From: Nostoc sp. TCL240-02
Lineage (GTDB): Bacteria > Cyanobacteriota > Cyanobacteriia > Cyanobacteriales > Nostocaceae
Length of the DNA: 64,000 bases
NCBI RefSeq assembly: GCF_013343235.1
Contig: NZ_CP040094.1
Span: 1,860,501 to 1,924,500, forward strand
Direction: 5' to 3'
In this document: in pieces, positions 26,662 through 34,843 of the stretch
Layout of the letters: each line of letters starts with the position of its first letter
How positions within the stretch are numbered: the stretch's first letter is position 1
Translations under genes and position numbers: made by a program
The notes under the pieces: generated by a model
Told to the model about the DNA's origin: nothing
The model's input: only the letters and a program-made list of their open reading frames with translations
Databases searched by the model: none

Positions 26662-27261
26662 ATGAAAAAAGCAATGACTTGGCTGAAAAATATTCGTCCT
26701 TTGAAAGTTTTAACTGTTTTTTTAGCAGGGATGTTTCTATTTATGGCACAAGCTTGTGGGGCTCCAGGAGTAGCAACACAACCACCACAGCCAGGTTCCC
26801 AAGCACCTAACGTTAAGCGATACGATCCTACAAAAGATTATCCTCTGAATTCTCCTGCTGGTGGGATGAATAACTTTAGTGATGTAGATCCCAGAGCGAA
26901 AGATGAAAAGGCAGCAAATGACAGAGCTAGTGCGCTAGTAAAAAATGCTCAAAGAAACATCGAGCAGAAAGGAATTGACAGCCGAGAGCAATATGGCAGG
27001 AATTTTCAGCAAGGCACACCCCTTGGTGCAAGAGTGAAGAACCTGGGTGAAGATGTTGGTAGTTCTGCTGAGGAATTGCGCGAAGGTGTTGTTAAGGGGA
27101 CTCAGCGTGGATTTGAAAATCTCAAAGGAAATACCCAGAATGCTGCCGAAGACCTGACAAAAAATGTTCAGCGTGGGGCTGAGGATGCTGGTAAAAATGT
27201 TAAACGCACAGCCGAAGATGCAGGCGATGCAGTGAAGGGAGCAGTCAGAAACGCTGATTGA
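26662..27261 (+). CDS. Lipoprotein with LEA-like amphipathic repeats
   Basis: A 199-aa protein. ATG 26662 is chosen because AAGGAG lies 8 nt upstream; an in-frame ATG at 26644 is less likely. It has a signal peptide (residues 1-31) with a lipobox-like FMAQAC, so Cys32 may be lipid-modified. A Pro-rich linker follows, then from about 110 a series of roughly 11-residue units such as KNVQRGAEDAG and KNVKRTAEDAG that would form an amphipathic helix like LEA or apolipoprotein-type proteins. The likely role is membrane-surface or stress-related (inference). A decayed relative lies just upstream and a strong terminator follows. Confidence 0.75.
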   Translation: MKKAMTWLKNIRPLKVLTVFLAGMFLFMAQACGAPGVATQPPQPGSQAPNVKRYDPTKDYPLNSPAGGMNNFSDVDPRAKDEKAANDRASALVKNAQRNIEQKGIDSREQYGRNFQQGTPLGARVKNLGEDVGSSAEELREGVVKGTQRGFENLKGNTQNAAEDLTKNVQRGAEDAGKNVKRTAEDAGDAVKGAVRNAD

Positions 27262-27321
27262 AATTAGTTATTCAATCTCCTGCAAAAATATGAAAGCGCC
27301 CATAGAGTAAAGTCTGGGGCT

Positions 27322-27362
27322 ACCAAAGCAAAGCCTGCATAAGCAGGCTTTGCTTTGGTTTT
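27322..27362 (+). terminator. Intrinsic terminator of the lipoprotein gene
   Basis: ACCAAAGCAAAGCCTGC pairs perfectly with GCAGGCTTTGCTTTGGT over an ATAA loop, followed by TTTT. It is a very stable 17-bp stem 60 nt after the stop. Confidence 0.9.
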
Positions 27363-27394
27363 AGGTGGGGTTTAATTTCCTTGAACTCTATTCA

Positions 27395-27474
27395 TAGATA
27401 TCTCTAGAAATTAAATATGCGTTATGCCCTTGTAGAGACGTAGCAATGCTATGTCTCTACATTCTTTTTCACCA
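27395..27474. repeat. MITE-like repeat, family B, incomplete
   Basis: TAGATATCTCTAGAAATTAA, ATGCGTTA and then GTAGAGACGTAGC/GCTATGTCTCTAC as an inner hairpin. The same arrangement occurs at 62629-62722, and inverted at 36015-36126. The right end is not recognisable here. Just downstream (27479-27519) CGAGTATTTGAACTSCGTGA is directly repeated twice. Confidence 0.65.
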
Positions 27475-27747
27475 GCTAACGAGTATTTGAACTGCGTGAA
27501 CGAGTATTTGAACTCCGTGAGCAGTTTTTTTATGCTGTCGGTAATTGCCTGCAACTGCGCTGTAGTAGAGTGTAACTAATTGATAGCGCTGTGAATAAAA
27601 TCCTAATTTGTTCAGCTAATCCTCAAAATAGGGAAAAACTGCCCTTGAATGACGAAGCACAGAATTACCCAAATTCTGTACAAGATTCACTCGCAACTAG
27701 ACAAGCTTTTCCACTCAAAAAGCTGAAGGAAGACAAGGTTAATAGTA

Positions 27748-29283
27748 ATGTTAAACTCATCGGCTAAACGCATCTTCATCAGCTACAAGCGTAATGCTAG
27801 CCCCGATGAGTCGGTGGCGGTGCAAGTCTTCCAGGCACTATCGCAGCAACACAAAGTCTTTATCGACCAAACCATGTCCGTTGGCACACGCTGGGCTGAA
27901 TGTATTGAAGCAGAAATCCGCCAAGCTGATTTTCTGATTACTTTCCTTTCAGCTTTGTCAACCAACAGCGAGATGGTGGTGGCAGAAATAGAGACAGCAC
28001 ACCACTTGACAAAATCACAGTCAGGACGACCGATAATTCTCCCGGTGCGTCTGGCGTATCAAGAACCGCTCTTGTATCCTTTGAGTGCTTACTTAAATGG
28101 GATTAACTGGGCATTCTGGAAAGATGCAGAAGATACGCCGCGCCTAATTGCAGAGTTGTTACAGGCTCTTTCTGGCGGTGCATTGGCTATTAGTGAAGAA
28201 AAATTGAAAGCAGATTTACTCCAGATGAGTCAGCCGTCACTGCTACCTCATCCCTTTCCTTCAGCACAGCCAGTTTCGCTGGAAATGCCGGAAGGAACTA
28301 TGGAATCGCAATCTACTTTTTACGTAGAACGCTCATCTGATGCCCTTACTTTAGAGACTATTGAGCGGCAGGGTGTGACAATTACAATTAAAGGCGCCCG
28401 GCAAATGGGCAAAAGTTCGTTGTTAATCCGCACAATTAATACTGCTGTGAATGCAGGAAAGCGGGTTGCTTTACTGGATTTCCAATTGTTTGATAAAGCT
28501 GCCTTAACTAATGCCGATCTTTTCTTTCGCCAGTTCTGTACTTGGTTAACTGATGAACTGGAAATGACTGACAAAGTTGATGAGTATTGGAATATGCCTT
28601 TGGGCAATAGTCAGCGTTGCACCCGCTATGTTGGCCGCTATTTGCTCAAAGAGTTTGGCAACCCCATTGTCTTAGCAATGGATGAAGTTGAAAGGGTCTT
28701 TGATACTGATTTTCGCTCTGATTTCTTTGGAATGCTGCGAAGCTGGCACAATAGCCGCGCCACTACTCCCATCTGGAAGCAACTGGATTTGGCACTGGTT
28801 ACTTCCACTGAACCCTACCAGCTAATTGATAATCTCAACCAATCCCCCTTTAATGTTGGGCTAGTAATTGATTTAGAAGATTTTACCGCAGCACAGGTTG
28901 CTGATTTAAACCGCCGTCATGGTTCACCTTTCAACGCTAAGGAAGAAAAGCAATTAATAGCGTTACTGGGTGGACATCCTTACTTAATACGCCTTGCACT
29001 CTACTCAGTAGCTAGCGATCGCTTCTATCCTACCGAATTATTTGCCAATGCGATCGCAGAGGATGGCCCCTTTGGTAATCATTTGCGTAATCACCTCTTC
29101 CGGCTGCATAACAAACAGGAGTTAGTTCAGGGTATGTTCCAAATAATTCGCCAGAATACCTGTGAAGATGAGCGCATCTTTTTCCGGTTGCGGGGTGCGG
29201 GTTTAGTGCACCGAGAAGGGCGTGTAGTGTTTCCCCGTTGTCAACTTTACACCGATTATTTCCGGGAGCATCTTCGTGGGTAA
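27748..29283 (+). CDS. TIR domain fused to AAA-like (STAND-type) ATPase
   Basis: A 511-aa protein. TIR domain at residues 1-150: RIFISYKRNASPDESVAV at the start, the DQTMSVGTRW BB-loop region, and NSEMVVAEIETA with a Glu where TIR NADases keep the catalytic one. AAA-like ATPase (PF14516-type) at 185-510: Walker A GARQMGKSSLL, Walker B IVLAMDEVERV, and a GGHPYL motif that recalls the GxP motif of STAND NTPases before the winged helix. There is no sensor repeat. The next gene starts inside its stop (8-nt overlap), so the two are translationally coupled. A likely role is an effector that uses up NAD or signals on activation (inference from TIR immunity proteins); no activity is shown here. Confidence 0.9.
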   Translation: MLNSSAKRIFISYKRNASPDESVAVQVFQALSQQHKVFIDQTMSVGTRWAECIEAEIRQADFLITFLSALSTNSEMVVAEIETAHHLTKSQSGRPIILPVRLAYQEPLLYPLSAYLNGINWAFWKDAEDTPRLIAELLQALSGGALAISEEKLKADLLQMSQPSLLPHPFPSAQPVSLEMPEGTMESQSTFYVERSSDALTLETIERQGVTITIKGARQMGKSSLLIRTINTAVNAGKRVALLDFQLFDKAALTNADLFFRQFCTWLTDELEMTDKVDEYWNMPLGNSQRCTRYVGRYLLKEFGNPIVLAMDEVERVFDTDFRSDFFGMLRSWHNSRATTPIWKQLDLALVTSTEPYQLIDNLNQSPFNVGLVIDLEDFTAAQVADLNRRHGSPFNAKEEKQLIALLGGHPYLIRLALYSVASDRFYPTELFANAIAEDGPFGNHLRNHLFRLHNKQELVQGMFQIIRQNTCEDERIFFRLRGAGLVHREGRVVFPRCQLYTDYFREHLRG

Positions 29284-32200
29284 TCCAAGCATTTACACTG
29301 TTGGCGGGACGGTACAGGCTGGCGGTGGGATTTACATTCCTCGTCAAGCTGATGAAGAATTACTCGGTTTATGTCGGTCGGCAACTTTCGCTTATGTACT
29401 AACGCCGCGTCAAATGGGTAAATCTAGCCTGATGGTACGCACGGCGCAAACCCTGACGGACGAGGGAATTCGCTCGGTAATTGTTGACCTTCAAGAATTG
29501 GGGGCAAGTGTCACAGCCGAACAGTGGTATTTTGGGTTTTTAGTCAAGCTAGATGACCAACTCATGTTTGATACAGATGTGGTGAGTTGGTGGCAACAAC
29601 ACGAGCATCTGGGAGTATCGCAACGGCTGACACAGTTTTTTGAGAGAGTTTTGCTGGCTGAGGTTGAAGGGCAAGTGGTGATTTTTGTCGATGAAATTGA
29701 CTCTACCCTCAGCCTGGATTTTACCGATGATTTTTTTATCGCCATTCGTTATCTCTATGTTGCCCGTGCGACTAATCCTGAATTTGGGCGACTTTCTTTT
29801 GTCTTAATGGGCGTAGCGACTCCCGGCGATTTAATCAGCGATGCCAAGCGCACACCATTTAATATTGGACAGCGTGTAGATTTAACTGATTTTACCTTAG
29901 AGGAAGCTTTACCCCTGGCTGATGGTTTGGCATTACCCAGTGATGAGGCCAGCCAGATATTACGCTGGATATTGAACTGGACAGGCGGACACCCATATTT
30001 AACCCAGCGTCTTTGTGGTGCATTGTTAACAAAGAATCCAGAATTTGTAGAGACGCGATTTATCGCGTCTGATGTAGACAGAATAGTTAACAGCACATTT
30101 TTGGGCGCAATGAGTGAGCAAGACAATAACCTGCAATTTGTCCGCGATATGCTGACTAAACGCTCACCAGACCCGGAGGTTTTGACTATTTACCGCGAGA
30201 TTCGCTGGGGTAAGCGGGCGGTTGTGGATGAGGAGCAGTCTTTAGCTAAATCTCACTTGAAGCTATCGGGGGTGGTGCGGCGAGAGAATAATGTTTTGCG
30301 GGTGCGGAATAAAATCTATCGGCAAGTCTTTGATTACAAGTGGATTAATAAACATTTGCCGTTTAACTTGCGGGATAGGTGGGAACAGCTTAAACCTGCG
30401 CTGCCTTATGTAGCGATACTGGTAATATTTTCGGTTTTAATGACGGGAGTGGCTGTGTATGTGAATAACAAACGTTTGACTGCCCAAGATGCCCGCAATA
30501 AAGAAGAACAACAGCGTCTAGAAGCCGAAACTCAACGCAATGAGGCAAAGCATCAGGCTGAAAATGCGCGAACACAGCAGCAAAAAGCAGAGGAACAAAG
30601 CCGGGAGGCACAAAAGCAAAAGCGCATTGCTAAACAAGAAAGTGAAAGAGCTAAAAAAGGAGAGGAGCAAGCAAAGTCTGCACAACAATTAGCTGAAGAA
30701 AGGGGAACAAAGTTAGCAATTGCACTTGATAAAACCAAAACTGCTGAACAATTAGCAAAGGATAGACAGGCAGACGCTGAAAGACAGCGAAATATTGCCC
30801 AAAAACAAGAACAGCAAGCAACTGCCGCCAAAGCAGATGCAGATAAACGCCGAATAAATGCCGAAATTTTTGCCCAAAGCCTCAAATCACAGAACTTAAT
30901 GGCATCAAATTTACAACTTGATGCTTTAGTCACAGGCTTGAAGGTAGGAAAACGACTCAAAACACCAGATAAAAATGTAGAACCAGATACCCGCGTCTTT
31001 GTAGTAGCCACACTCCAGCAGGTGCTTTATGGAGTCAAGGAACGTAACCGACTAGAAGGTCATAGCAATTCGGTTTCGGGCGTGGCATTTAGCCCCGACG
31101 GTCAAACCATTGCCTCTGCAAGTTGGGACAACACTGTGAAGCTGTGGAATCGCAACGGGCAACTCCTGCAAACTCTCCAAGATAATAGTTTGGTTTCGGG
31201 CGTGGCATTTAGCCCCGACGGTCAAACCATTGTCTCTGCAAGTTCTGACAACACGGTGAAGCTGTGGAATTGCAACGGGCAACTACTGCAAACTCTCCAA
31301 GGTCATAGCAATTCGGTTTGGAGCGTGGCATTTAGCCCCGACAGTCAAACCATTGCCTCTGCAAGTGATGATAAGACGGTGAAGCTGTGGAATCGCAACG
31401 GGCAACTCCTGCAAACTCTCCAAGGTCATAGCAGTGGGGTTTGGAGCGTGGCATTTAGCCCCGACGGTCAAACCATTGTCTCTGCAAGTGATGACAAGAC
31501 GGTGAAGCTGTGGAATCGCAACGGGCAACTCCTGCAAACTCTCCAAGGTCATAGCGATTCGGTTAGGAGCGTGGCATTTAGCCCCGATGGTCAAACCATT
31601 GCCTCTGCCAGTAATGACAAGACGGTGAAGCTGTGGAATCGCGACGGGCGACTCCTGCAAACTTTCCAAGGTCATAGCAGTGAGGTTTGGGGCGTGGCAT
31701 TTAGCCCCGACGGTCAAACCATTGCCTCTGCAAGTTCTGACAACACAGTGAAGCTGTGGAACCGCAACGGGCGACTCCTGCAAACTCTCCAAGGTCATAG
31801 CAGTTGGGTTAATGGCGTGGCATTTAGCCCCGACGGTCAAACCATTGCCTCTGCCAGTAATGACAAGACTGCAAAGCTGTGGAATCGCAACGGGCAACTC
31901 CTGCAAACTCTCCAAGGTCATACCAGTTATGTTAATGGCGTGGCATTTAGCCCCGACGGTCAAACCATTGCCTCTGCAAGTTGGGACAAGACTGTGAAGC
32001 TGTGGAATCGCGACGGGCGACTCCTGCAAACTTTCCAAGGTCATAGCAGTTGGGTTTGGAGCGTGGCATTTAGCCCCGGCGGTCAAACCATTGCCTCTGC
32101 CAGTAATGACAAGACGGTGAAGTTGTGGAATCGCAACGGGCAACTCCTGCAAACTCTCCAAGGTCATACCGGTTCGTTTTTAGGCGTGGCATTTAGCCTC

Positions 32201-32866
32201 GATGGTCAAACCATTGCCTCTGCAAGTTCTGACAACACAGTGAAGCTGTGGAACCGCAACGGGCGACTCCTGCAAACTCTCCAAGGTCATAGCAGTTGGG
32301 TTAATGGCGTGGCATTTAGCCCCGACGGTCAAACCATTGCCTCTGCAAGTGATGATAAGACGGTGAAGTTGTGGAATCGCAACGGGCAACTCTTACAAAC
32401 TCTCCAAGGTCATAGCAGTGGGGTTAATGGCGTGGCATTTAGCCCCGACGGTCAAACCATTGCCTCTGCAAGTTCTGACAAGACGGTGAAGTTGTGGAAT
32501 CGCAACGGGCAACTCTTACAAACTCTCCAAGGTCATAGCAGTGGGGTTAATGGCGTGGCATTTAGCCCCGACGGTCAAACCATTGCCTCTGCAAGTTCTG
32601 ACAAGACGGTGAAGCTGTGGAATCGCAACGGGCAACTCTTACAAACTCTCCAAGGTCATAGCAATTCGGTTTCGGGCGTGACATTTAGCCCCGACGGTCA
32701 AACCATTGCCTCTGCAAGTTTTGACAACACAGTGAAGCTGTGGAATCTCAATTTGGATGATTTAATGGTTAAGGGTTGTGCTTGGGTGCGCGATTATTTG
32801 CAAAATAACCCCAATGTGAATGAGAAGGATAAGCATTTATGTGATGATATTGGCACAAGCAGGTGA
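29276..32866 (+). CDS. STAND-like ATPase with membrane helix, coiled coil and 14 WD40 repeats
   Basis: A 1196-aa protein with GTG start at 29276, overlapping the TIR gene by 8 nt. AAA-like ATPase at residues 1-360: Walker A TPRQMGKSSLM, Walker B VVIFVDEIDSTL, GGHPYL near 241 and a winged-helix region. One membrane helix (about 375-397). A long Gln/Glu/Lys/Ala coiled coil (400-545). Then 14 WD40 units of about 41 residues (595-1160), enough for two seven-bladed propellers, all on the pattern VAFSPDGQTIASAS-D-TVKLWN. The DNA units are nearly identical. By domain logic this is the sensor partner of the TIR-ATPase: both proteins share the ATPase type, one has the effector and the other the repeats. 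A palindromic repeat is embedded at 30047-30070. Confidence 0.92.
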   Translation: MGNPSIYTVGGTVQAGGGIYIPRQADEELLGLCRSATFAYVLTPRQMGKSSLMVRTAQTLTDEGIRSVIVDLQELGASVTAEQWYFGFLVKLDDQLMFDTDVVSWWQQHEHLGVSQRLTQFFERVLLAEVEGQVVIFVDEIDSTLSLDFTDDFFIAIRYLYVARATNPEFGRLSFVLMGVATPGDLISDAKRTPFNIGQRVDLTDFTLEEALPLADGLALPSDEASQILRWILNWTGGHPYLTQRLCGALLTKNPEFVETRFIASDVDRIVNSTFLGAMSEQDNNLQFVRDMLTKRSPDPEVLTIYREIRWGKRAVVDEEQSLAKSHLKLSGVVRRENNVLRVRNKIYRQVFDYKWINKHLPFNLRDRWEQLKPALPYVAILVIFSVLMTGVAVYVNNKRLTAQDARNKEEQQRLEAETQRNEAKHQAENARTQQQKAEEQSREAQKQKRIAKQESERAKKGEEQAKSAQQLAEERGTKLAIALDKTKTAEQLAKDRQADAERQRNIAQKQEQQATAAKADADKRRINAEIFAQSLKSQNLMASNLQLDALVTGLKVGKRLKTPDKNVEPDTRVFVVATLQQVLYGVKERNRLEGHSNSVSGVAFSPDGQTIASASWDNTVKLWNRNGQLLQTLQDNSLVSGVAFSPDGQTIVSASSDNTVKLWNCNGQLLQTLQGHSNSVWSVAFSPDSQTIASASDDKTVKLWNRNGQLLQTLQGHSSGVWSVAFSPDGQTIVSASDDKTVKLWNRNGQLLQTLQGHSDSVRSVAFSPDGQTIASASNDKTVKLWNRDGRLLQTFQGHSSEVWGVAFSPDGQTIASASSDNTVKLWNRNGRLLQTLQGHSSWVNGVAFSPDGQTIASASNDKTAKLWNRNGQLLQTLQGHTSYVNGVAFSPDGQTIASASWDKTVKLWNRDGRLLQTFQGHSSWVWSVAFSPGGQTIASASNDKTVKLWNRNGQLLQTLQGHTGSFLGVAFSLDGQTIASASSDNTVKLWNRNGRLLQTLQGHSSWVNGVAFSPDGQTIASASDDKTVKLWNRNGQLLQTLQGHSSGVNGVAFSPDGQTIASASSDKTVKLWNRNGQLLQTLQGHSSGVNGVAFSPDGQTIASASSDKTVKLWNRNGQLLQTLQGHSNSVSGVTFSPDGQTIASASFDNTVKLWNLNLDDLMVKGCAWVRDYLQNNPNVNEKDKHLCDDIGTSR
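31059..32745 (+). repeat. WD40 array of near-identical 123-bp units
   Basis: Fourteen units of about 123 bp, the first two slightly shorter. Units 12 and 13 encode the same 41 residues. Differences are concentrated in the codons after GGTCATAGC (AAT TCG, AGT GGG, AGT TGG, GAT TCG) and the codon before GAC/GAT-AA (TGG, TCT, GAT, AAT, TTT). Copy number is expected to change by slippage or recombination. Confidence 0.95.
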
Positions 32867-33062
32867 TAAACCTCTCCCTGCCTTGAACTAAAGTTCAAGG
32901 CAGTCCCTCTCCGAGTCGGAGAGGGACGGTTTTGTGTAGTAAAAGCAGGGAGAGGTCTTTTGGTTGGGGTACGCGGAGAGATTTCTGTAATGAGCAGCCC
33001 CAACTTAGAATAAATTTGCCAGACACCACGAACAAGCAAAGCTTCATAACGAAATTTATGCC

Positions 33063-33243
33063 TTTGTTGATGAAACTCATGAGTTTGTTGATGAAACTCA
33101 TGAGTTTGTTGATGAAACTCATGAGTTTGTTGATGAAACTCATGAGTTTGTTGATGAAACTCATGAGTTTGTTGATGAAACGCATGCGTTTGTTGATGAA
33201 ACTCATGCGTTTGTTGATGAAACTCATGCGTTTGTTGATGAAA
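33063..33243. repeat. 21-bp minisatellite built around a 14-bp palindrome
   Basis: Eight full copies of TTTGTTGATGAAACTCATGAG plus a partial ninth. Each junction makes the perfect palindrome AAACTCATGAGTTT. In copy six both arms change together to AAACGCATGCGTTT; copies seven and eight are AAACTCATGCGTTT. The unit length is a multiple of three, so long frames are open on both strands, but nothing suggests a real protein. Confidence 0.95.
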
Positions 33244-33351
33244 GCTTATATATTTACGTGTTATCACTTATATGATTTTATAATAATGGTACGTCACCGA
33301 AGAATCTTATGGTGCGTAGGCGTAGCTCGTTGTAGCGATCGCTTTTGCTCT

Positions 33352-33499
33352 AATATGGTTCGGTTAAGGTTTTTAATGAAATAATGAAAATTCTAGATCG
33401 CAATGATGTGATAAATCATCACCAAGACGCAATAAATCGCCGCCTCTACAATAAAGAGACGGCAATTTATCGCGTCTTTTGCTTTAACCGAACTGTATT
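33352..33499. repeat. MITE-like element, GGTTCGGTTAA termini
   Basis: AATATGGTTCGGTTAA at 33352-33367 is inverted at 33484-33499 (TTAACCGAACTGTATT). The interior holds a GACGCAATAAATCGCCGCCTC / GAGACGGCAATTTATCGCGTC foldback. It is the same family as 14696-14788 and lies upstream of the mtnP 3' end. Confidence 0.75.
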
Positions 33500-33556
33500 A
33501 GCTTTTGATGTAATCTGAGAAAATACGTCGTAGCGATTGCTCATTCATCAGCAATA

Positions 33557-34429
33557 CTACAAATACTTCTGCAACAATAACCCTAACTTTTCCTTCGTCG
33601 CTGCTGGTGCTTTATCCAACTGAGTCAAAATCGCATACTGCAAAGCCGAATGCGCCTCACTGGTTGGGGGATTTTCACTCAAGCGCCGCACAGTTTCTTG
33701 AATTACCTTCTGAGCATTCGCAGCATTCCGCAGCAAATTGCCAATCACCAATTCCACTGTCACACTGTCATGGTCTGGATGCCAACAATCATAATCTGTC
33801 ACCAGTGCTAAGGTTGCATAAGCAATTTCCGCTTCCCTTGCTAACTTCGCCTCTGGTAAATTTGTCATGCCAATGATTGTTGCACCCCAACTGCGGTAAA
33901 GATTCGATTCTGCCTTTGTGGAAAATGCTGGCCCTTCCATGCACACATAAGTCCCCCCTCGATGGAGAGTAACTTCTGGTAAATTGAGAGATGCGATCGC
34001 ATCTGCCAACACAGCAGCCAAATTCTTACAAATCGGATCGCCAAAGGCAATGTGAGCCACAATTCCCTCACCGAAGAATGTTGAAATCCGATTTTTCGTT
34101 CTGTCAATAAACTGATCTGGCACTACCATATCCAGTGGTTTTGCCTCTTCCTTCAAGGAACCCACCGCACTAGCTGAAATTAAATACTTCACGCCCAATT
34201 GCTTCATCGCATAGATATTAGCACGAAACGGTAATTCTGAGGGTAACAGCGTGTGATTGCGGCCATGACGCGCTAAAAAAGCTACTCTTGTACTATCCAA
34301 TGTCCCCAGAATCAAAGCATCAGACGGTGAACCAAAGGGGGTTTGGATATGCACCTCTTCTATATCTTTGAGCGCATCCATTTTATACAGACCACTGCCA
34401 CCAATAATCCCAATACTAGCTTGAGCCAT
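33557..34429 (-). CDS. mtnP: S-methyl-5'-thioadenosine phosphorylase
   Basis: 290 aa, standard length. It phosphorolyses 5'-methylthioadenosine from polyamine and SAM metabolism to adenine and methylthioribose-1-phosphate, the first step of methionine salvage. GIIGGSGLY at the start, [19 protein letters not shown] for phosphate and ribose binding, [13 protein letters not shown] and [24 protein letters not shown] are all intact. It starts at ATG 34429 with AAGGA further upstream. It stands alone, with a cytosine deaminase and nucleoside hydrolase a few kb away that also act in base salvage. Confidence 0.95.
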   Translation of the reverse strand: MAQASIGIIGGSGLYKMDALKDIEEVHIQTPFGSPSDALILGTLDSTRVAFLARHGRNHTLLPSELPFRANIYAMKQLGVKYLISASAVGSLKEEAKPLDMVVPDQFIDRTKNRISTFFGEGIVAHIAFGDPICKNLAAVLADAIASLNLPEVTLHRGGTYVCMEGPAFSTKAESNLYRSWGATIIGMTNLPEAKLAREAEIAYATLALVTDYDCWHPDHDSVTVELVIGNLLRNAANAQKVIQETVRRLSENPPTSEAHSALQYAILTQLDKAPAATKEKLGLLLQKYL

Positions 34430-34843
34430 GATTCTGAACCTGTTCCTTACCGATCTGCTAAGTTATTTTACCGAAAAGGGGAGTAGCAGAGAAGCCAAGT
34501 TCTAGCTAGAGCAAATTTCTGGGTAACTGTTTACTTTGGATGTCTTGCCAAACTATTGTTTACTCAACGCTTAGAAGCGAGGAAAGCACATTGATTCTAT
34601 TAATTTGCGATCGAGATAATCCGAAATCGTTTGACTTCCGGGCTTTAACAATTAAATCTTCGATAATTTGTACACATTAATAGTTAAGATTCGCCCTTAA
34701 ATTAATCGCCATCATAGGTTTAACCAATGCTTAATGTATACAAATATTAAGTAAATGTACTTCTGAGCAGCGAAACAAAGCAAGCGTTATACTTTTTGGA
34801 AAAGGCTTATTTTAACCCCTGCTTTTAACATTTTCATAAATCA
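34430..34843. other. Divergent intergenic region, nothing recognised
   Basis: 414 bp between mtnP (minus) and the phosphoesterase gene (plus). It is AT-rich without coding frames and presumably carries both promoters. No confident operator or RNA was found. Confidence 0.4.

Noticed and set aside
28320..28607. A 95-codon minus-strand frame inside the TIR-ATPase gene
   Set aside because: It is the antisense shadow of the Walker A/B region and has no ribosome site or family resemblance.
31052..32389. Long open frames on the minus strand across the WD40 array (units LQELPVAIPQLHRLV...)
   Set aside because: They arise because a 123-bp repeat without stops in one antisense frame stays open. The sense frame has the WD40 fold and the residue pattern of a real protein.
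31059..32745. Diversity-generating retroelement as cause of WD40 variation
   Set aside because: No reverse transcriptase or template repeat is nearby, and changes are not limited to adenine positions. Repeat recombination explains them better.
33063..33243. Possible CRISPR array
   Set aside because: The units are contiguous with no unique spacers and there are no cas genes.
32794..33384. Repetitive peptides (HEFHQQT or MSFINKL, LMKLMSL) on either strand of the minisatellite
   Set aside because: The 21-bp unit has no stop in several frames, so open frames are expected by chance. No ribosome site or family supports them.
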